Shown here: piece after piece, positions 52,191 to 61,381 of the stretch
Layout of the letters: each line of letters opens with the position of its first letter
Position numbering within the stretch: position 1 is the stretch's first letter
From: Vibrio gazogenes
GTDB lineage: Bacteria > Pseudomonadota > Gammaproteobacteria > Enterobacterales > Vibrionaceae
Reading direction: 5' to 3'
Assembly: GCF_023920225.1 (NCBI RefSeq)
Contig: NZ_CP092588.1
Coordinates: 1,132,207-1,196,206, forward strand
Length of the DNA: 64,000 nt
Notes under the pieces: generated by a model
Told to the model about the DNA's origin: nothing
What the model saw: only the letters and a program-made list of their open reading frames with translations
Databases searched by the model: none
Program-made: the position numbers and the translations under genes

Positions 52191-53273
52191 ATGAAACTTG
52201 AACTAAAAAAGCATGCATTAACTGCTATATCCTACATGTTACCTTTAGTTGTCACTGCCGGTTTATTAATTGCAATCGGTAATTTAACCGGAGGTAACGT
52301 CATTCATGACTATAAGGCTGCCTATAATATTCCCGATGCATTGGTCTCTCTGGGAGTCCTCGGTATGGGATTATTGGCTCCGGTAATCTCTGCGGCAATA
52401 GCCTATTCGATTGCCGATCGACCGGGGATTGCGCCCGGATTGATGATGGGGCTGATTGCTAATTCAATTGGGGCCGGATTTCTGGGCGGAATGTTAGGCG
52501 GCTATGTCGTTGGATTCTTTATCTTATTTTTAAAAGACAGAATCAAAGTCCCGAGCTGGGCTCAAGGCTTGATGCCGATGATGATCATTCCGTTGGTCTC
52601 CACCGTTTGTATCGGCATCCTGATGTATTTCGTCATTGGTGTTCCCATTGTCTGGGCAACCAATGTGATGACTACTTTTCTGATGAGTATGCAGGGCGGA
52701 ACCCGGTTTGTCTTTGGGATGATTATGGGTGGCATGGCAGCCTTTGATTTTGGCGGACCAGTCAATAAAGTGGCTTCTCTGTTTGCCGACGGACTATTAC
52801 TAGAGGGGATTAAAGAGCCGGAAGCAATCAAAATATTAGCGTCGATGGTGCCGCCTTTCGGGGTCACAATCTCTTTATTAATATCCAGAATCATTGGTAA
52901 AGAAATCTACTCAACTTCTGAAAAAAACAATATCAAAATCGCATTCCCGATGGGGATTTGTATGATCACCGAAGGTGTCATTCCCATTGCGGCTGTCGAT
53001 CCAATCCGGGTCATTTTCTCATGTACTGTCGGTGCTGCGATTGGCGGTGGCATATCGATGTATCTGGGAATCGGCTCTCCGGTGCCATCCGGTGGCATGT
53101 TTATCGTACCTGCGATGAGCCATCCTATCTCATTTTGTGCCGCTTTGCTGACCGGCTCAATCATCACCGCATTATTGCTGGTGATCCTGAAGAAAAAACC
53201 GAAAGAAGACTCGGCGATAGAAGATGAGGATGAAGATGAACTCGATCTCTCTTCGATCAAAATTTCTCAATAA
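52191..53273 (+). CDS. PTS fructose-type EIIC permease
   Basis: 360 residues with eight to ten membrane helices. Conserved AYSIADRPGIAPG and GGPVNKVASLFADGL blocks are those of the fructose/mannitol EIIC (FrwC/FruA-C type). Ends in an acidic tail. Base composition is higher in GC than the preceding three genes. Imports and phosphorylates a sugar together with EIIA/EIIB. Confidence 0.93.
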   Translation: MKLELKKHALTAISYMLPLVVTAGLLIAIGNLTGGNVIHDYKAAYNIPDALVSLGVLGMGLLAPVISAAIAYSIADRPGIAPGLMMGLIANSIGAGFLGGMLGGYVVGFFILFLKDRIKVPSWAQGLMPMMIIPLVSTVCIGILMYFVIGVPIVWATNVMTTFLMSMQGGTRFVFGMIMGGMAAFDFGGPVNKVASLFADGLLLEGIKEPEAIKILASMVPPFGVTISLLISRIIGKEIYSTSEKNNIKIAFPMGICMITEGVIPIAAVDPIRVIFSCTVGAAIGGGISMYLGIGSPVPSGGMFIVPAMSHPISFCAALLTGSIITALLLVILKKKPKEDSAIEDEDEDELDLSSIKISQ

Positions 53274-53290
53274 ATAGAGGATTAAATCAC

Positions 53291-54166
53291 ATGTATGTCT
53301 CTATGAAAAAGATGTTATCTCAGGCGAATCAGCAGAATTACGCGGTCATGGCGATAAACTGCTTCAACCTGGAAACGGTCAGGAGTGTGATATCCGCTGC
53401 GCAGGAACTCCGTGCTCCGATTATTATCGATATTGTTCAGGAACACCTATGTCATCACTGTGACAGCAAATTGATCACACCGCTAGTGATCGAGCTGGCG
53501 AGTCGGGCCAATATCGATGTCGCTTTAAATTTGGATCACGGAGAAGATATCGGCTTAATCAAAAAATGTGTGGTTGACGGTTTTTCGAGTGTGATGGTCG
53601 ATGCATCAAAGTATTCATTTGATGAAAATATCCGCTATACAAAAGAAATTGTGGATTTTGCCAAAATATATGATGCCAGTGTCGAAGGCGAACTAGGTAA
53701 TATTGGCCTGACCCTGTCGGGGGATTACACCAATGAAGCCATGTTCACCAATCCTGACCAAGCGAAAAAATTTATTGATGAGACCGGGATTGACGCCTTG
53801 GCGGTTTCATATGGTTCTTCACATGGCCACTATCCGCAAGGCATGGTACCAGAATTGAATTTCGATGTTCTGGCAAGAATTAAACAAGCAACCCATTCGC
53901 CTTTGGTTTTACATGGCGGCTCCGGAGTGGGCGCTGAAAATATCAAACAATCCGTCGCATTGGGCATTAATAAAATTAACGTTGGTAGTGATTTTATGAA
54001 AGCCAATGTGAATAGCATTCAAAGCCAGCTCCATGAAAATCCAAATAAAAATTACTGGGAAGTTATTCGACAAGCTGAAGAACAGAGTCAAGAAATAATT
54101 AAACATTATATTTCTCTTTCTGGATCCGAAGGAAAATCCTTGCTGAGTAATTATTTACATCATTAA
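53291..54166 (+). CDS. Class II ketose-bisphosphate aldolase, copy 1
   Basis: 291 residues. Zn ligands and active site as in class II aldolases: NLDHGED near residue 82, GELGNIGLTLSGD, YGSSHGHYP near 177 and LVLHGGSGVG near 206, the KbaY/GatY/FbaA fold. Splits a ketose phosphate into DHAP and an aldehyde. It starts 17 nt after the permease. Confidence 0.9.
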   Translation: MYVSMKKMLSQANQQNYAVMAINCFNLETVRSVISAAQELRAPIIIDIVQEHLCHHCDSKLITPLVIELASRANIDVALNLDHGEDIGLIKKCVVDGFSSVMVDASKYSFDENIRYTKEIVDFAKIYDASVEGELGNIGLTLSGDYTNEAMFTNPDQAKKFIDETGIDALAVSYGSSHGHYPQGMVPELNFDVLARIKQATHSPLVLHGGSGVGAENIKQSVALGINKINVGSDFMKANVNSIQSQLHENPNKNYWEVIRQAEEQSQEIIKHYISLSGSEGKSLLSNYLHH

Positions 54167-54190
54167 AGTTGAATTTATAAGGAATTATCT

Positions 54191-55057
54191 ATGTTAGTTT
54201 CAATGAATTATTTATTATCAGTTGCCAAGAAAAATAAATTCGCCATCGGTGCTTTTAATGTGGCAGACAGTAGTTTTGTACGTGCCGTGGTTGAAGAAGC
54301 AGAAGCTTGTCAGGCGCCGGCAATTATTTCTATCCATCCGACGGAATTATCATTTCTAACCGACGATTTTTTTGCCTATGTGGTGAAGAGAACGTCAAAT
54401 AGTCAAGTTCCTTTTGTCATTCACTTAGATCACGGTGGTTCGTTTGACGATGTCATGCGGGCAATCAGTTGCGGGTTTACTTCAGTGATGATTGACGGTT
54501 CGCTGCTCCCTTATGAAGACAACGTGACGTTAACCAAAAAAGTGGTTGAAGCAGCACATTCCATCGGGGTTTCTGTTGAAGCAGAGTTAGGTACCATCGG
54601 TTCTACAGGCACCTCAGTAGAAGGCGGTGTGAGTAAAGTCATATATACCGATCCGGCCGAGGCCGAAGACTTCGTCACCCGAACCAATGTCGATACGCTG
54701 GCCGTTGCCATCGGAACCGCACATGGTATTTATCCGAAAGATATGGAACCCAAACTAAAACTGGATATTTTGGCGGATATTGCAAACCGGGTTGATATTC
54801 CTCTTGTATTACACGGCGGTTCGGCAAATCCCGATGAAGAGATTGCCAGTGCGATTGAAATCGGTATTCAGAAAGTGAATATTTCAAGTGACATGAAAGC
54901 TGCTTATTTTGATAAATGCAGAGAAATTCTTTCAGAACAAACTTGGTGGGATCCAAACGTTATTTATCCTGATTGTATCGATGCAGCCAAAGAAGTCATT
55001 CGGACAAAAATGAAATTATTTAACTCGATAAACAAAGTCGAACTTTATAATCAATAA
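54191..55057 (+). CDS. Class II ketose-bisphosphate aldolase, copy 2
   Basis: 288 residues, homologous but clearly distinct from the preceding gene. HLDHGGSFDD near residue 78, GTIGSTGTSVEGG, AIGTAHGIYP and LVLHGGSANPDEE hold the Zn and DHAP sites. Two aldolases side by side suggest different or hetero-oligomeric use, as in Gat/Kba two-protein systems. Confidence 0.9.
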   Translation: MLVSMNYLLSVAKKNKFAIGAFNVADSSFVRAVVEEAEACQAPAIISIHPTELSFLTDDFFAYVVKRTSNSQVPFVIHLDHGGSFDDVMRAISCGFTSVMIDGSLLPYEDNVTLTKKVVEAAHSIGVSVEAELGTIGSTGTSVEGGVSKVIYTDPAEAEDFVTRTNVDTLAVAIGTAHGIYPKDMEPKLKLDILADIANRVDIPLVLHGGSANPDEEIASAIEIGIQKVNISSDMKAAYFDKCREILSEQTWWDPNVIYPDCIDAAKEVIRTKMKLFNSINKVELYNQ

Positions 55058-55199
55058 TTACTGAATTTAACGCATCTTCTAAATTTTATTTAAAATTAAT
55101 CACGGCTTAATATGCCAATTCACATGTTATATCATGAGTGATATTGCACAGGCGTATTATTGCCGTGTTTTATTGATTTGATAATTAAATGAGGTTTTT

Positions 55200-56078
55200 A
55201 TGTTAGATACATTCATGTTAGGTGCAATAGAGGCTGGTGGCACAAAATTTATTGCGGCAGTTTCTGATCAGGATCTGAATGTGATTGATAAAATCAGCGT
55301 ACCGACCACAGATCCGGGCCAAACACTGGGTAAAATAGCCGATTTTTTTTCGTCATATCCGATTGCCGCCATGGGAGTCGGATGTTTTGGTCCCCTCGAT
55401 CTGAATCTGTCATCCCCGACTTACGGGTATATTGAATCAACGCCTAAGCTCGCATGGAAAGGTTTTAATATCCTCGGTGCACTACAAGCACAATATCGCA
55501 TCCCGATCTCCCTGAATACGGATGTCAATGTCGCGGCTTTGGGAGAGTTAAAACGCGGTGCTGCGGTTGGCGAACAAAGCTGCATTTATATCACCGTCGG
55601 TACCGGAATCGGTGGGGGAGTCATCGTCAATCAGCAGATATTCAATGGGTATCATCATCCGGAGCTGGGGCATATCGCCGTCAAACGTTTTCCATCGGAT
55701 ACGTTCGCCGGAATATGTCCTTATCATACGGATTGTTTAGAAGGTCTGGCATCCGGTCCGGCTCTGGCTGAACGAGCCCATCAGGCACCGAATCAAATTG
55801 GCAAAGATGATCCACTCTGGGAAGTCGAGGCTTATTATTTAGCACAAGCGATTGTCACATATAGTCTGATTTTATCTCCGGCAAAAATCATCCTGGGTGG
55901 CGGAGTCATGCAACAGGAACATGTATTGGAGATGGTCAAAGCTTCGGTGAAGCAACAGTTAAATCACTATATTCAGATCCCCGACATTGATCGTTATATC
56001 GTCAGACCTCAACTGAAAAATGAGGCCGCAATTATCGGTGGGTTTATTCTGGCAAAGGATGCGCTAAGATTGGGATGA
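55200..56078 (+). CDS. ROK-family fructokinase
   Basis: 292 residues. AIEAGGTKFIAAV near the start binds ATP, TVGTGIGGGVIV near residue 131, and the zinc-binding region reads HPELGHIAV then CPYHTDCLEGLASGPA, which is the fructokinase ROK consensus. Phosphorylates intracellular fructose, presumably released from the PTS substrate. Start supported by GAGG; a later ATG at 55215 is possible. Preceded by a 142-nt gap that may hold its own promoter. Confidence 0.92.
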   Translation: MLDTFMLGAIEAGGTKFIAAVSDQDLNVIDKISVPTTDPGQTLGKIADFFSSYPIAAMGVGCFGPLDLNLSSPTYGYIESTPKLAWKGFNILGALQAQYRIPISLNTDVNVAALGELKRGAAVGEQSCIYITVGTGIGGGVIVNQQIFNGYHHPELGHIAVKRFPSDTFAGICPYHTDCLEGLASGPALAERAHQAPNQIGKDDPLWEVEAYYLAQAIVTYSLILSPAKIILGGGVMQQEHVLEMVKASVKQQLNHYIQIPDIDRYIVRPQLKNEAAIIGGFILAKDALRLG

Positions 56079-56173
56079 CATACGCTTGCGCTACCATACA
56101 TAAGTCACTATTCCCATGAAGATCGGTCGCAGTGAATCCGGGATCAGCAGAAGTACATACGACCTTTTACCTT

Positions 56174-56974
56174 TTAGGCCGTCAGGCCAAACCCGTATGC
56201 ATCCAACGCCAGTAATCCCATATCGACTGAACGGTGCAACACTTTGCCATTTTCCGAGGTATCACTGGTCCCCAAAATACAGGGAAGCGGTAAAAAATGA
56301 TCCGGTGTCGGATGGTTGAAAAGCGCATGAGGTGCGGCTTGTAAATAGTGATTAATCGCGTCAACATCCCGGAGTTCGACTTTCTCTGCGATCCAATCCG
56401 TGAACGCTTGCATTTTATGGATACTTTCCGGATCGGATGCTTGAGAAAATACCGCTCTCAGGTTATGACTGATCCCGCCGGAACCAATAAAGAGCACCCC
56501 TTCCCGTCGCAGCGGAGACAAAGCTTGCCCTAATTCATAGTGAGTCTGCGCACTTGCCTGACTATTAATAGAGACACTGATCACCGGAATATCCCGGTGC
56601 GGAAACATATATTGCAGCGGAACCCATGCCCCATGATCCAATCCTTGGGTCTGGTCGAGCGCGACTGAAAAACCACGCTTCCGTAACAGTTCACCGGCCT
56701 TTTGCGCTAAATCAGGTGCACCGTGAGCGGGATATTCAACCGCATAAAGGGGTTGAGGGAAACCGTAAAAATCATGAATCGTCCCCAATGTTTGACCACT
56801 GGTAATTATCACCGGACCCGCCACATCGAAATGTGCTGAGAAAATGACAATCGCCTCAGGCTTCGGAATCGTCTGACCCATCCGTTTAAAAAACGCCGTT
56901 GTCTCGGATTGCTCCACTATCATCATTGGTGAACCATGGGACACAAACAGTGTCGGCATCAGCACGTTATTCAT
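56174..56974 (-). CDS. ygiD: 4,5-DOPA dioxygenase extradiol / LigB-family protein (YgiD)
   Basis: 266 residues. Zn/Fe ligands in LFVSHGSP (His13), IFSAHFDV near residue 47 and GLDHGAWVPL near 113. Belongs to the extradiol ring-cleaving dioxygenase class with E. coli YgiD. Physiological substrate is unproven. Divergent from the LysR gene next to it, its likely regulator. Confidence 0.9.
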   Translation of the reverse strand: MNNVLMPTLFVSHGSPMMIVEQSETTAFFKRMGQTIPKPEAIVIFSAHFDVAGPVIITSGQTLGTIHDFYGFPQPLYAVEYPAHGAPDLAQKAGELLRKRGFSVALDQTQGLDHGAWVPLQYMFPHRDIPVISVSINSQASAQTHYELGQALSPLRREGVLFIGSGGISHNLRAVFSQASDPESIHKMQAFTDWIAEKVELRDVDAINHYLQAAPHALFNHPTPDHFLPLPCILGTSDTSENGKVLHRSVDMGLLALDAYGFGLTA

Positions 56975-57172
56975 AACAACCTCTCTTAACCCGTGACTTC
57001 ATCAGATACCTTCAATATACCGATCAACTTATTTATGATAAAACCCTTATTTATTGAATGATTAACAACATGTTGTTGTTAATTGACCAGACAGCGCTCC
57101 TGTTCCCCCAGATATACTTACCTACCGATTTATGGTAAAAACAGGCCATTCACTCATTCGCGATATCATGCT

Positions 57173-58111
57173 ATGAATAAACTTCTGATGATGAAGGCGT
57201 TTACTTCCGTCGTAACTGAAGGCAGTTTTCATAAAGCCGCTGACCGGATGAACCTATCCCCCCAGCTCGTCAGTAAGTACGTCTCTCAGCTAGAATCCGA
57301 TCTGAAAACCCGGTTACTGACCCGCACAACCCGCAAAATAAATCTTACGGAAGCCGGCCACATCTACCTGCAACGATGTCAGCAGGTGCTGCTGGATATT
57401 GAAGAAATGGAAAGCTCCCTGACCGACCTGCAAAATCAGGTCACGGGAACGCTCAATATCAGTGCACCGATGTCTTTCGGGATTCACCATCTGTCAGAAC
57501 CGATTGCTGAATTTCAGTCACGCTATCCATCGGTCAACATTCAGCTTTTTCTGACCGATCAAAAAGTCAATTTACTGGAAGCCAATGTTGATATCGCTCT
57601 GCGCATCGGCAACCTGAAAAACTCGTCTTTGATCGGACGTAAAATTGCACCGATCCGCATGGTCACCTGTGCTTCACCACAATATCTGGCTGAGCATGGC
57701 GAACCGAAGACAGCAGAAGACCTGAGTCAGCACCGATATCTTCGTTATAGCTATTCAGAAGGTAGAGAAATCACTGCATCATGGGGAGAGCATTCACCAT
57801 TTAGTGAGCAGAATACGCATCTGGTCAGCAATAATGGCGATATTCTGATCAACGCTGCCATACGGCATCAGGGAATTGCGATTCAACCGACATTCCTGAC
57901 TTACAACGCTGTGGCTCGGGGTGAACTGGTCGTACTCGAGCAGTTCCCTCTCCAGATGATGGGATTATATGCGGTTTATCCAAATCGCCAGTTTCTGGCC
58001 AGCAAAATTCGTCATTTCATTGATTTTATCAGTGGTTACTATGGCGAACTGCCCTACTGGGACAAACCGCGTGACAGTCATCCGTCATACACGACCACGG
58101 TTGAACAGTGA
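57173..58111 (+). CDS. LysR-family transcriptional regulator
   Basis: 312 residues from the ATG at 57173. The frame runs upstream to 57083 but without an LTTR-like start. Helix-turn-helix FTSVVTEGSFHKAADRMNLSPQLVSKYVSQLE at residues about 10-40, followed by the LysR substrate-binding domain (GTLNISAPMSFGIHHL..., DVNVDIALRIGNL). Divergent from ygiD, a common layout for LTTR targets. Confidence 0.9.
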   Translation: MNKLLMMKAFTSVVTEGSFHKAADRMNLSPQLVSKYVSQLESDLKTRLLTRTTRKINLTEAGHIYLQRCQQVLLDIEEMESSLTDLQNQVTGTLNISAPMSFGIHHLSEPIAEFQSRYPSVNIQLFLTDQKVNLLEANVDIALRIGNLKNSSLIGRKIAPIRMVTCASPQYLAEHGEPKTAEDLSQHRYLRYSYSEGREITASWGEHSPFSEQNTHLVSNNGDILINAAIRHQGIAIQPTFLTYNAVARGELVVLEQFPLQMMGLYAVYPNRQFLASKIRHFIDFISGYYGELPYWDKPRDSHPSYTTTVEQ

Positions 58112-58296
58112 TCGTCCTTCCCATGCGATCACACAAACTCAATTTGCATCCACCTCTCCAGAGACAAGCCCGGCGTAAAATGACACTCGTGTATACATTG
58201 TTAAAAGAGACTTCTTTTTTTCCTTAGGCAAGTTTATGATATGCGTGCCGTATTGATTGAATCTGAGCATTCATTGTCTGTACGGTATTTATAATA

Positions 58297-58445
58297 TTCT
58301 CAGGGCGGGGCGGAATTCCCCACCGGTGGTAGGTCAGACATGAGTCTGACGAGCCCACGAGCGCCTGATATGTATTCATATCAGGGTCAAGCAGATCTGG
58401 TTCCAAGCCAGAGCCGACGGTTATAGTCCGGATGAGAGAGAATTA
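58297..58445 (+). promoter_or_regulatory. FMN riboswitch (RFN element)
   Basis: Conserved RFN segments in order: CTCAGGGCGGGGCGGAATTCCCCACCGG-type start (58299-58326), GGTAGGTC, GAGCCCACGAGCG, GGTCAAGCAGATC, TCCAAGCCAGAGCCGACGG and the closing TCCGGATGAGAGAG. All core junctions of the FMN aptamer are present. It is upstream of ribB on the same strand, with about 117 nt between for an expression platform. Confidence 0.96.
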
Positions 58446-58562
58446 AATATGGTCACAACGCTTTCCTGTATCGGGTTTCCGGCTGGGGGAAAGTGGTGTC
58501 TGTGATTTATATCCCTCATATCTTTGCCCTGATTCTGGTAAAACAAATACATAGAGGTAACC

Positions 58563-59219
58563 ATGAATCAGTTAAATTTACTCGCCGAATTCGGTGACCC
58601 GATACATCGCGTCGAAACCGCATTACAAGCATTAAGAGAAGGAAAAGGCGTCTTACTGCTTGATGACGAAGACCGGGAGAATGAAGGCGATCTTATCTAT
58701 TCGGCAGAACATCTGACACCAACGCAAATGGCACTCATGATCCGTGAATGCAGTGGGATTGTTTGTCTGTGCTTAACAGAAAAAGATGCAGATCGCCTGG
58801 AATTGCCGCCAATGGTTCAGATAAACAACAGTCAGAACCAAACAGCATTTACCGTGAGTATTGAAGCGAAAGTCGGCGTAACCACTGGCGTTTCTGCCGC
58901 AGATCGGGTGACAACGATCAAAACAGCCGTTCACCCGGATACAAAAGGCGATGATTTGGCCCGCCCCGGGCATGTGTTCCCCCTACGGGCTCGGGATGGT
59001 GGCGTGTTAGTCCGCCGCGGCCATACCGAAGGAACGGTTGATCTGATGAAACTGGCAGGGCTACAACCCGCGGGCATTTTATGTGAAGTGACCAATGAAG
59101 ATGGCACGATGGCACAAACACCGGAGATTATCCGTTTTAGCCACCAACATGACTTACCGGTTTTAACCATTGAAGACATCGCAACCTACCTGCTTCAGCA
59201 ACACCTGAAATCAGCCTAA
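58563..59219 (+). CDS. ribB: 3,4-dihydroxy-2-butanone 4-phosphate synthase
   Basis: 218 residues. LLLDDEDRENEGDLIYSAE near residue 35 (Glu/Asp metal site), RECSGIVCLCLTEK, the SAADRVTTIK and the HVFPLRARDGGVLVRRGHTEG blocks give the full RibB active site. First committed enzyme of the ribulose-5-phosphate branch of riboflavin synthesis. Stand-alone and under FMN control. Good ribosome-binding site (AGAGGTAACC). Confidence 0.97.
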   Translation: MNQLNLLAEFGDPIHRVETALQALREGKGVLLLDDEDRENEGDLIYSAEHLTPTQMALMIRECSGIVCLCLTEKDADRLELPPMVQINNSQNQTAFTVSIEAKVGVTTGVSAADRVTTIKTAVHPDTKGDDLARPGHVFPLRARDGGVLVRRGHTEGTVDLMKLAGLQPAGILCEVTNEDGTMAQTPEIIRFSHQHDLPVLTIEDIATYLLQQHLKSA

Positions 59220-59240
59220 TCAAGTCCATCCCACATAATC

Positions 59241-59272
59241 ATAAACCTGAGGAGAATATTCTTCAGGTTTAT
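59241..59272 (+). terminator. Terminator-like hairpin after ribB
   Basis: ATAAACCTGAGGA / TTCTTCAGGTTTAT stem with AAT loop. The T-run is short, so it may act in either direction or only partly. Confidence 0.55.
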
Positions 59273-59366
59273 GTCACACAAATTACTTAATTATCAGAAA
59301 TAATACTAAACTTTGAATAAGCCACGCCGAAAAAATCATTAGAACAACTATCCGGAAGGATTCAAT

Positions 59367-61283
59367 ATGAAAAAATACGGACTTAAACAAGTATTACTGA
59401 TTTCAGTGATGTTACTCGTTGGTGCATCTGTATCCATTTCCAGCTATATATCATATATCAAACAAGCTGAGGCAATTTCTCAATTGATCACGGCATCCGG
59501 AAAAGATTACGCGGCGAATAAAGCCGATTTGGTTGCCCAGTTCATCAGCGAAAAAGTGCAAGGCATAAAAGGTATCGGTGAAATGTATAAAGATACCTCC
59601 CTCCCTGGCCAGTCTCCCCAAGACTATATCAATCAAACCAAAATGTTTGCGACCATGCTCAATACCGGCAGCTCATTCATCGGGTTTGAAGCGACCGGAG
59701 ATGCGTATTGGAATCAGACCAGTGAAGCCTGGCCCGATCATAAGTACAGCGGAGATATCCGCACCGTAAGCTACTATAAAGATGGCCGGAGTGCGGTCAA
59801 TCCGTCCATGACCGAACCCTATCCTGATGAAGCTAATCCTGATGTTTACTGGATTAGTATTGTCCAGAAAATAAAAGATGGGGTGATCGGTGTTGATATG
59901 AAGCTTACCTTTCTGAGTCAGTTAGTTAAAAAGTCAAACGACCTTGAAGGGTCCGTCGCTGTCATTTTAAATCAAGACACGACCGTGCTGGCTTCATCTT
60001 CTAATACCATCAAACCCGGAGACAAAGGTACTGACTTCGATTGGTTCAAAGACGTCGTGACCAAAGCCGTCCAGCAAGAGCAGACCGTGCAAGATTATGC
60101 ACTGAACGGGCAGGATAAAATTTTATTTAGTCATCGGATTAAGGTTGCCAATAAAAACTGGTATTTCATGATCGGTCTCAATAAAGCGATTGCTTATGAA
60201 GGACTGAACTCGGCAAAACACACAGCCATTACGACGACCATCATTGCCACTATCGTGAGTTTGATCATCGCCTTTTTTGTCATTCAAATCTTATATCGCC
60301 CCATTATTGCACTTAAAAATATGATTGCCGGTCTCTCTAGTGGTGATGGCGATCTGACCCAACGTTTGGAAGTTAACTCCAATGACGATCTGGGACAAAT
60401 TGCCGGGGGAATAAATCAGTTCATTGGTAGCTTGCAGGAAATGATGCTGGAAATTCAAAGCGCATCCGGTCAGCTGCAAACCAATATCGGAGATATGAAA
60501 CAACTCTCTGAACACAACTCTGAGATCCTCAACAGCCATGTCGTCGAAACGGAACAAGTGGTCACCGCCATTGAAGAGATGAATTCAACAGCCGAGTCGA
60601 TGGCATCAGATGCTGCCAATACGGCCAATTTGACTCAACAGGCTAATGATACCAGTACTGAATCAAGACAAATCATGACCCAAGCTCAACATACTGTCTC
60701 TGCATTAATGGATGATGTTGAGAACTCTTCAACTCACATTCAAAATATGAACAATGAGACCCAGAGTATCCATTCCATTCTGACCGTGATCGGCAGTATT
60801 GCAGAGCAAACGAATCTACTGGCACTCAATGCCGCTATAGAAGCAGCAAGGGCCGGAGAGCAAGGACGCGGGTTTGCCGTTGTTGCAGATGAAGTTAGAA
60901 ATTTGGCCAGCAGAACCAAGAAAAGCACTGAAGAGATAGAAGAGGCACTGTCTCACCTGCTCAAAGGAACCGAAACCATTGTCGAGTCGATGGGTCATAC
61001 CAAAGAACGCTGCCTAGAGACTTCAACAGGCTCTGACAATGTGGCAGTCAGCCTAGAAAAAATGACCGAATTCATCTACAAAATTAATGACTTAAGTTCT
61101 CAGATCGCTACTGCGGCAGAAGAACAGAGCAGCGTCACTCATGAGATTAGTCGCAACATGTCTGCACTGAATGATATCGTCAATGAATTAAATCAGAATG
61201 GGCAGAAGTCACTGTCAGGCATGGAAAGCATCAACAATGTTAACCATAACCTCATCAACATTGTCGGACGTTTTAAACTTTAA
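59367..61283 (+). CDS. Methyl-accepting chemotaxis protein with dCache domain
   Basis: 638 residues. First membrane helix at about 8-28, a periplasmic double Cache domain (about 35-280), second helix (about 286-306, TIIATIVSLIIAFFVIQIL), HAMP and signalling domain whose tip reads EQTNLLALNAAIEAARAGEQ. AGGATTCAAT before the ATG. dCache receptors commonly sense amino acids or small carboxylates; the ligand is not predictable. Single gene with its own terminator. Confidence 0.94.
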   Translation: MKKYGLKQVLLISVMLLVGASVSISSYISYIKQAEAISQLITASGKDYAANKADLVAQFISEKVQGIKGIGEMYKDTSLPGQSPQDYINQTKMFATMLNTGSSFIGFEATGDAYWNQTSEAWPDHKYSGDIRTVSYYKDGRSAVNPSMTEPYPDEANPDVYWISIVQKIKDGVIGVDMKLTFLSQLVKKSNDLEGSVAVILNQDTTVLASSSNTIKPGDKGTDFDWFKDVVTKAVQQEQTVQDYALNGQDKILFSHRIKVANKNWYFMIGLNKAIAYEGLNSAKHTAITTTIIATIVSLIIAFFVIQILYRPIIALKNMIAGLSSGDGDLTQRLEVNSNDDLGQIAGGINQFIGSLQEMMLEIQSASGQLQTNIGDMKQLSEHNSEILNSHVVETEQVVTAIEEMNSTAESMASDAANTANLTQQANDTSTESRQIMTQAQHTVSALMDDVENSSTHIQNMNNETQSIHSILTVIGSIAEQTNLLALNAAIEAARAGEQGRGFAVVADEVRNLASRTKKSTEEIEEALSHLLKGTETIVESMGHTKERCLETSTGSDNVAVSLEKMTEFIYKINDLSSQIATAAEEQSSVTHEISRNMSALNDIVNELNQNGQKSLSGMESINNVNHNLINIVGRFKL

Positions 61284-61314
61284 TGATGGGTTAAACATGC
61301 TCATGGGTTGAACA

Positions 61315-61342
61315 AAAAGCGCACCTCCCGGTGCGCTTTTTT
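61315..61342 (+). terminator. Rho-independent terminator after the chemoreceptor
   Basis: AAAAAGCGCACC/GGTGCGCTTTTTT stem-loop. Confidence 0.92.
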
Positions 61343-61381
61343 CATGACTTGATGATAGGTCAATATGACAGTTGTCACACA

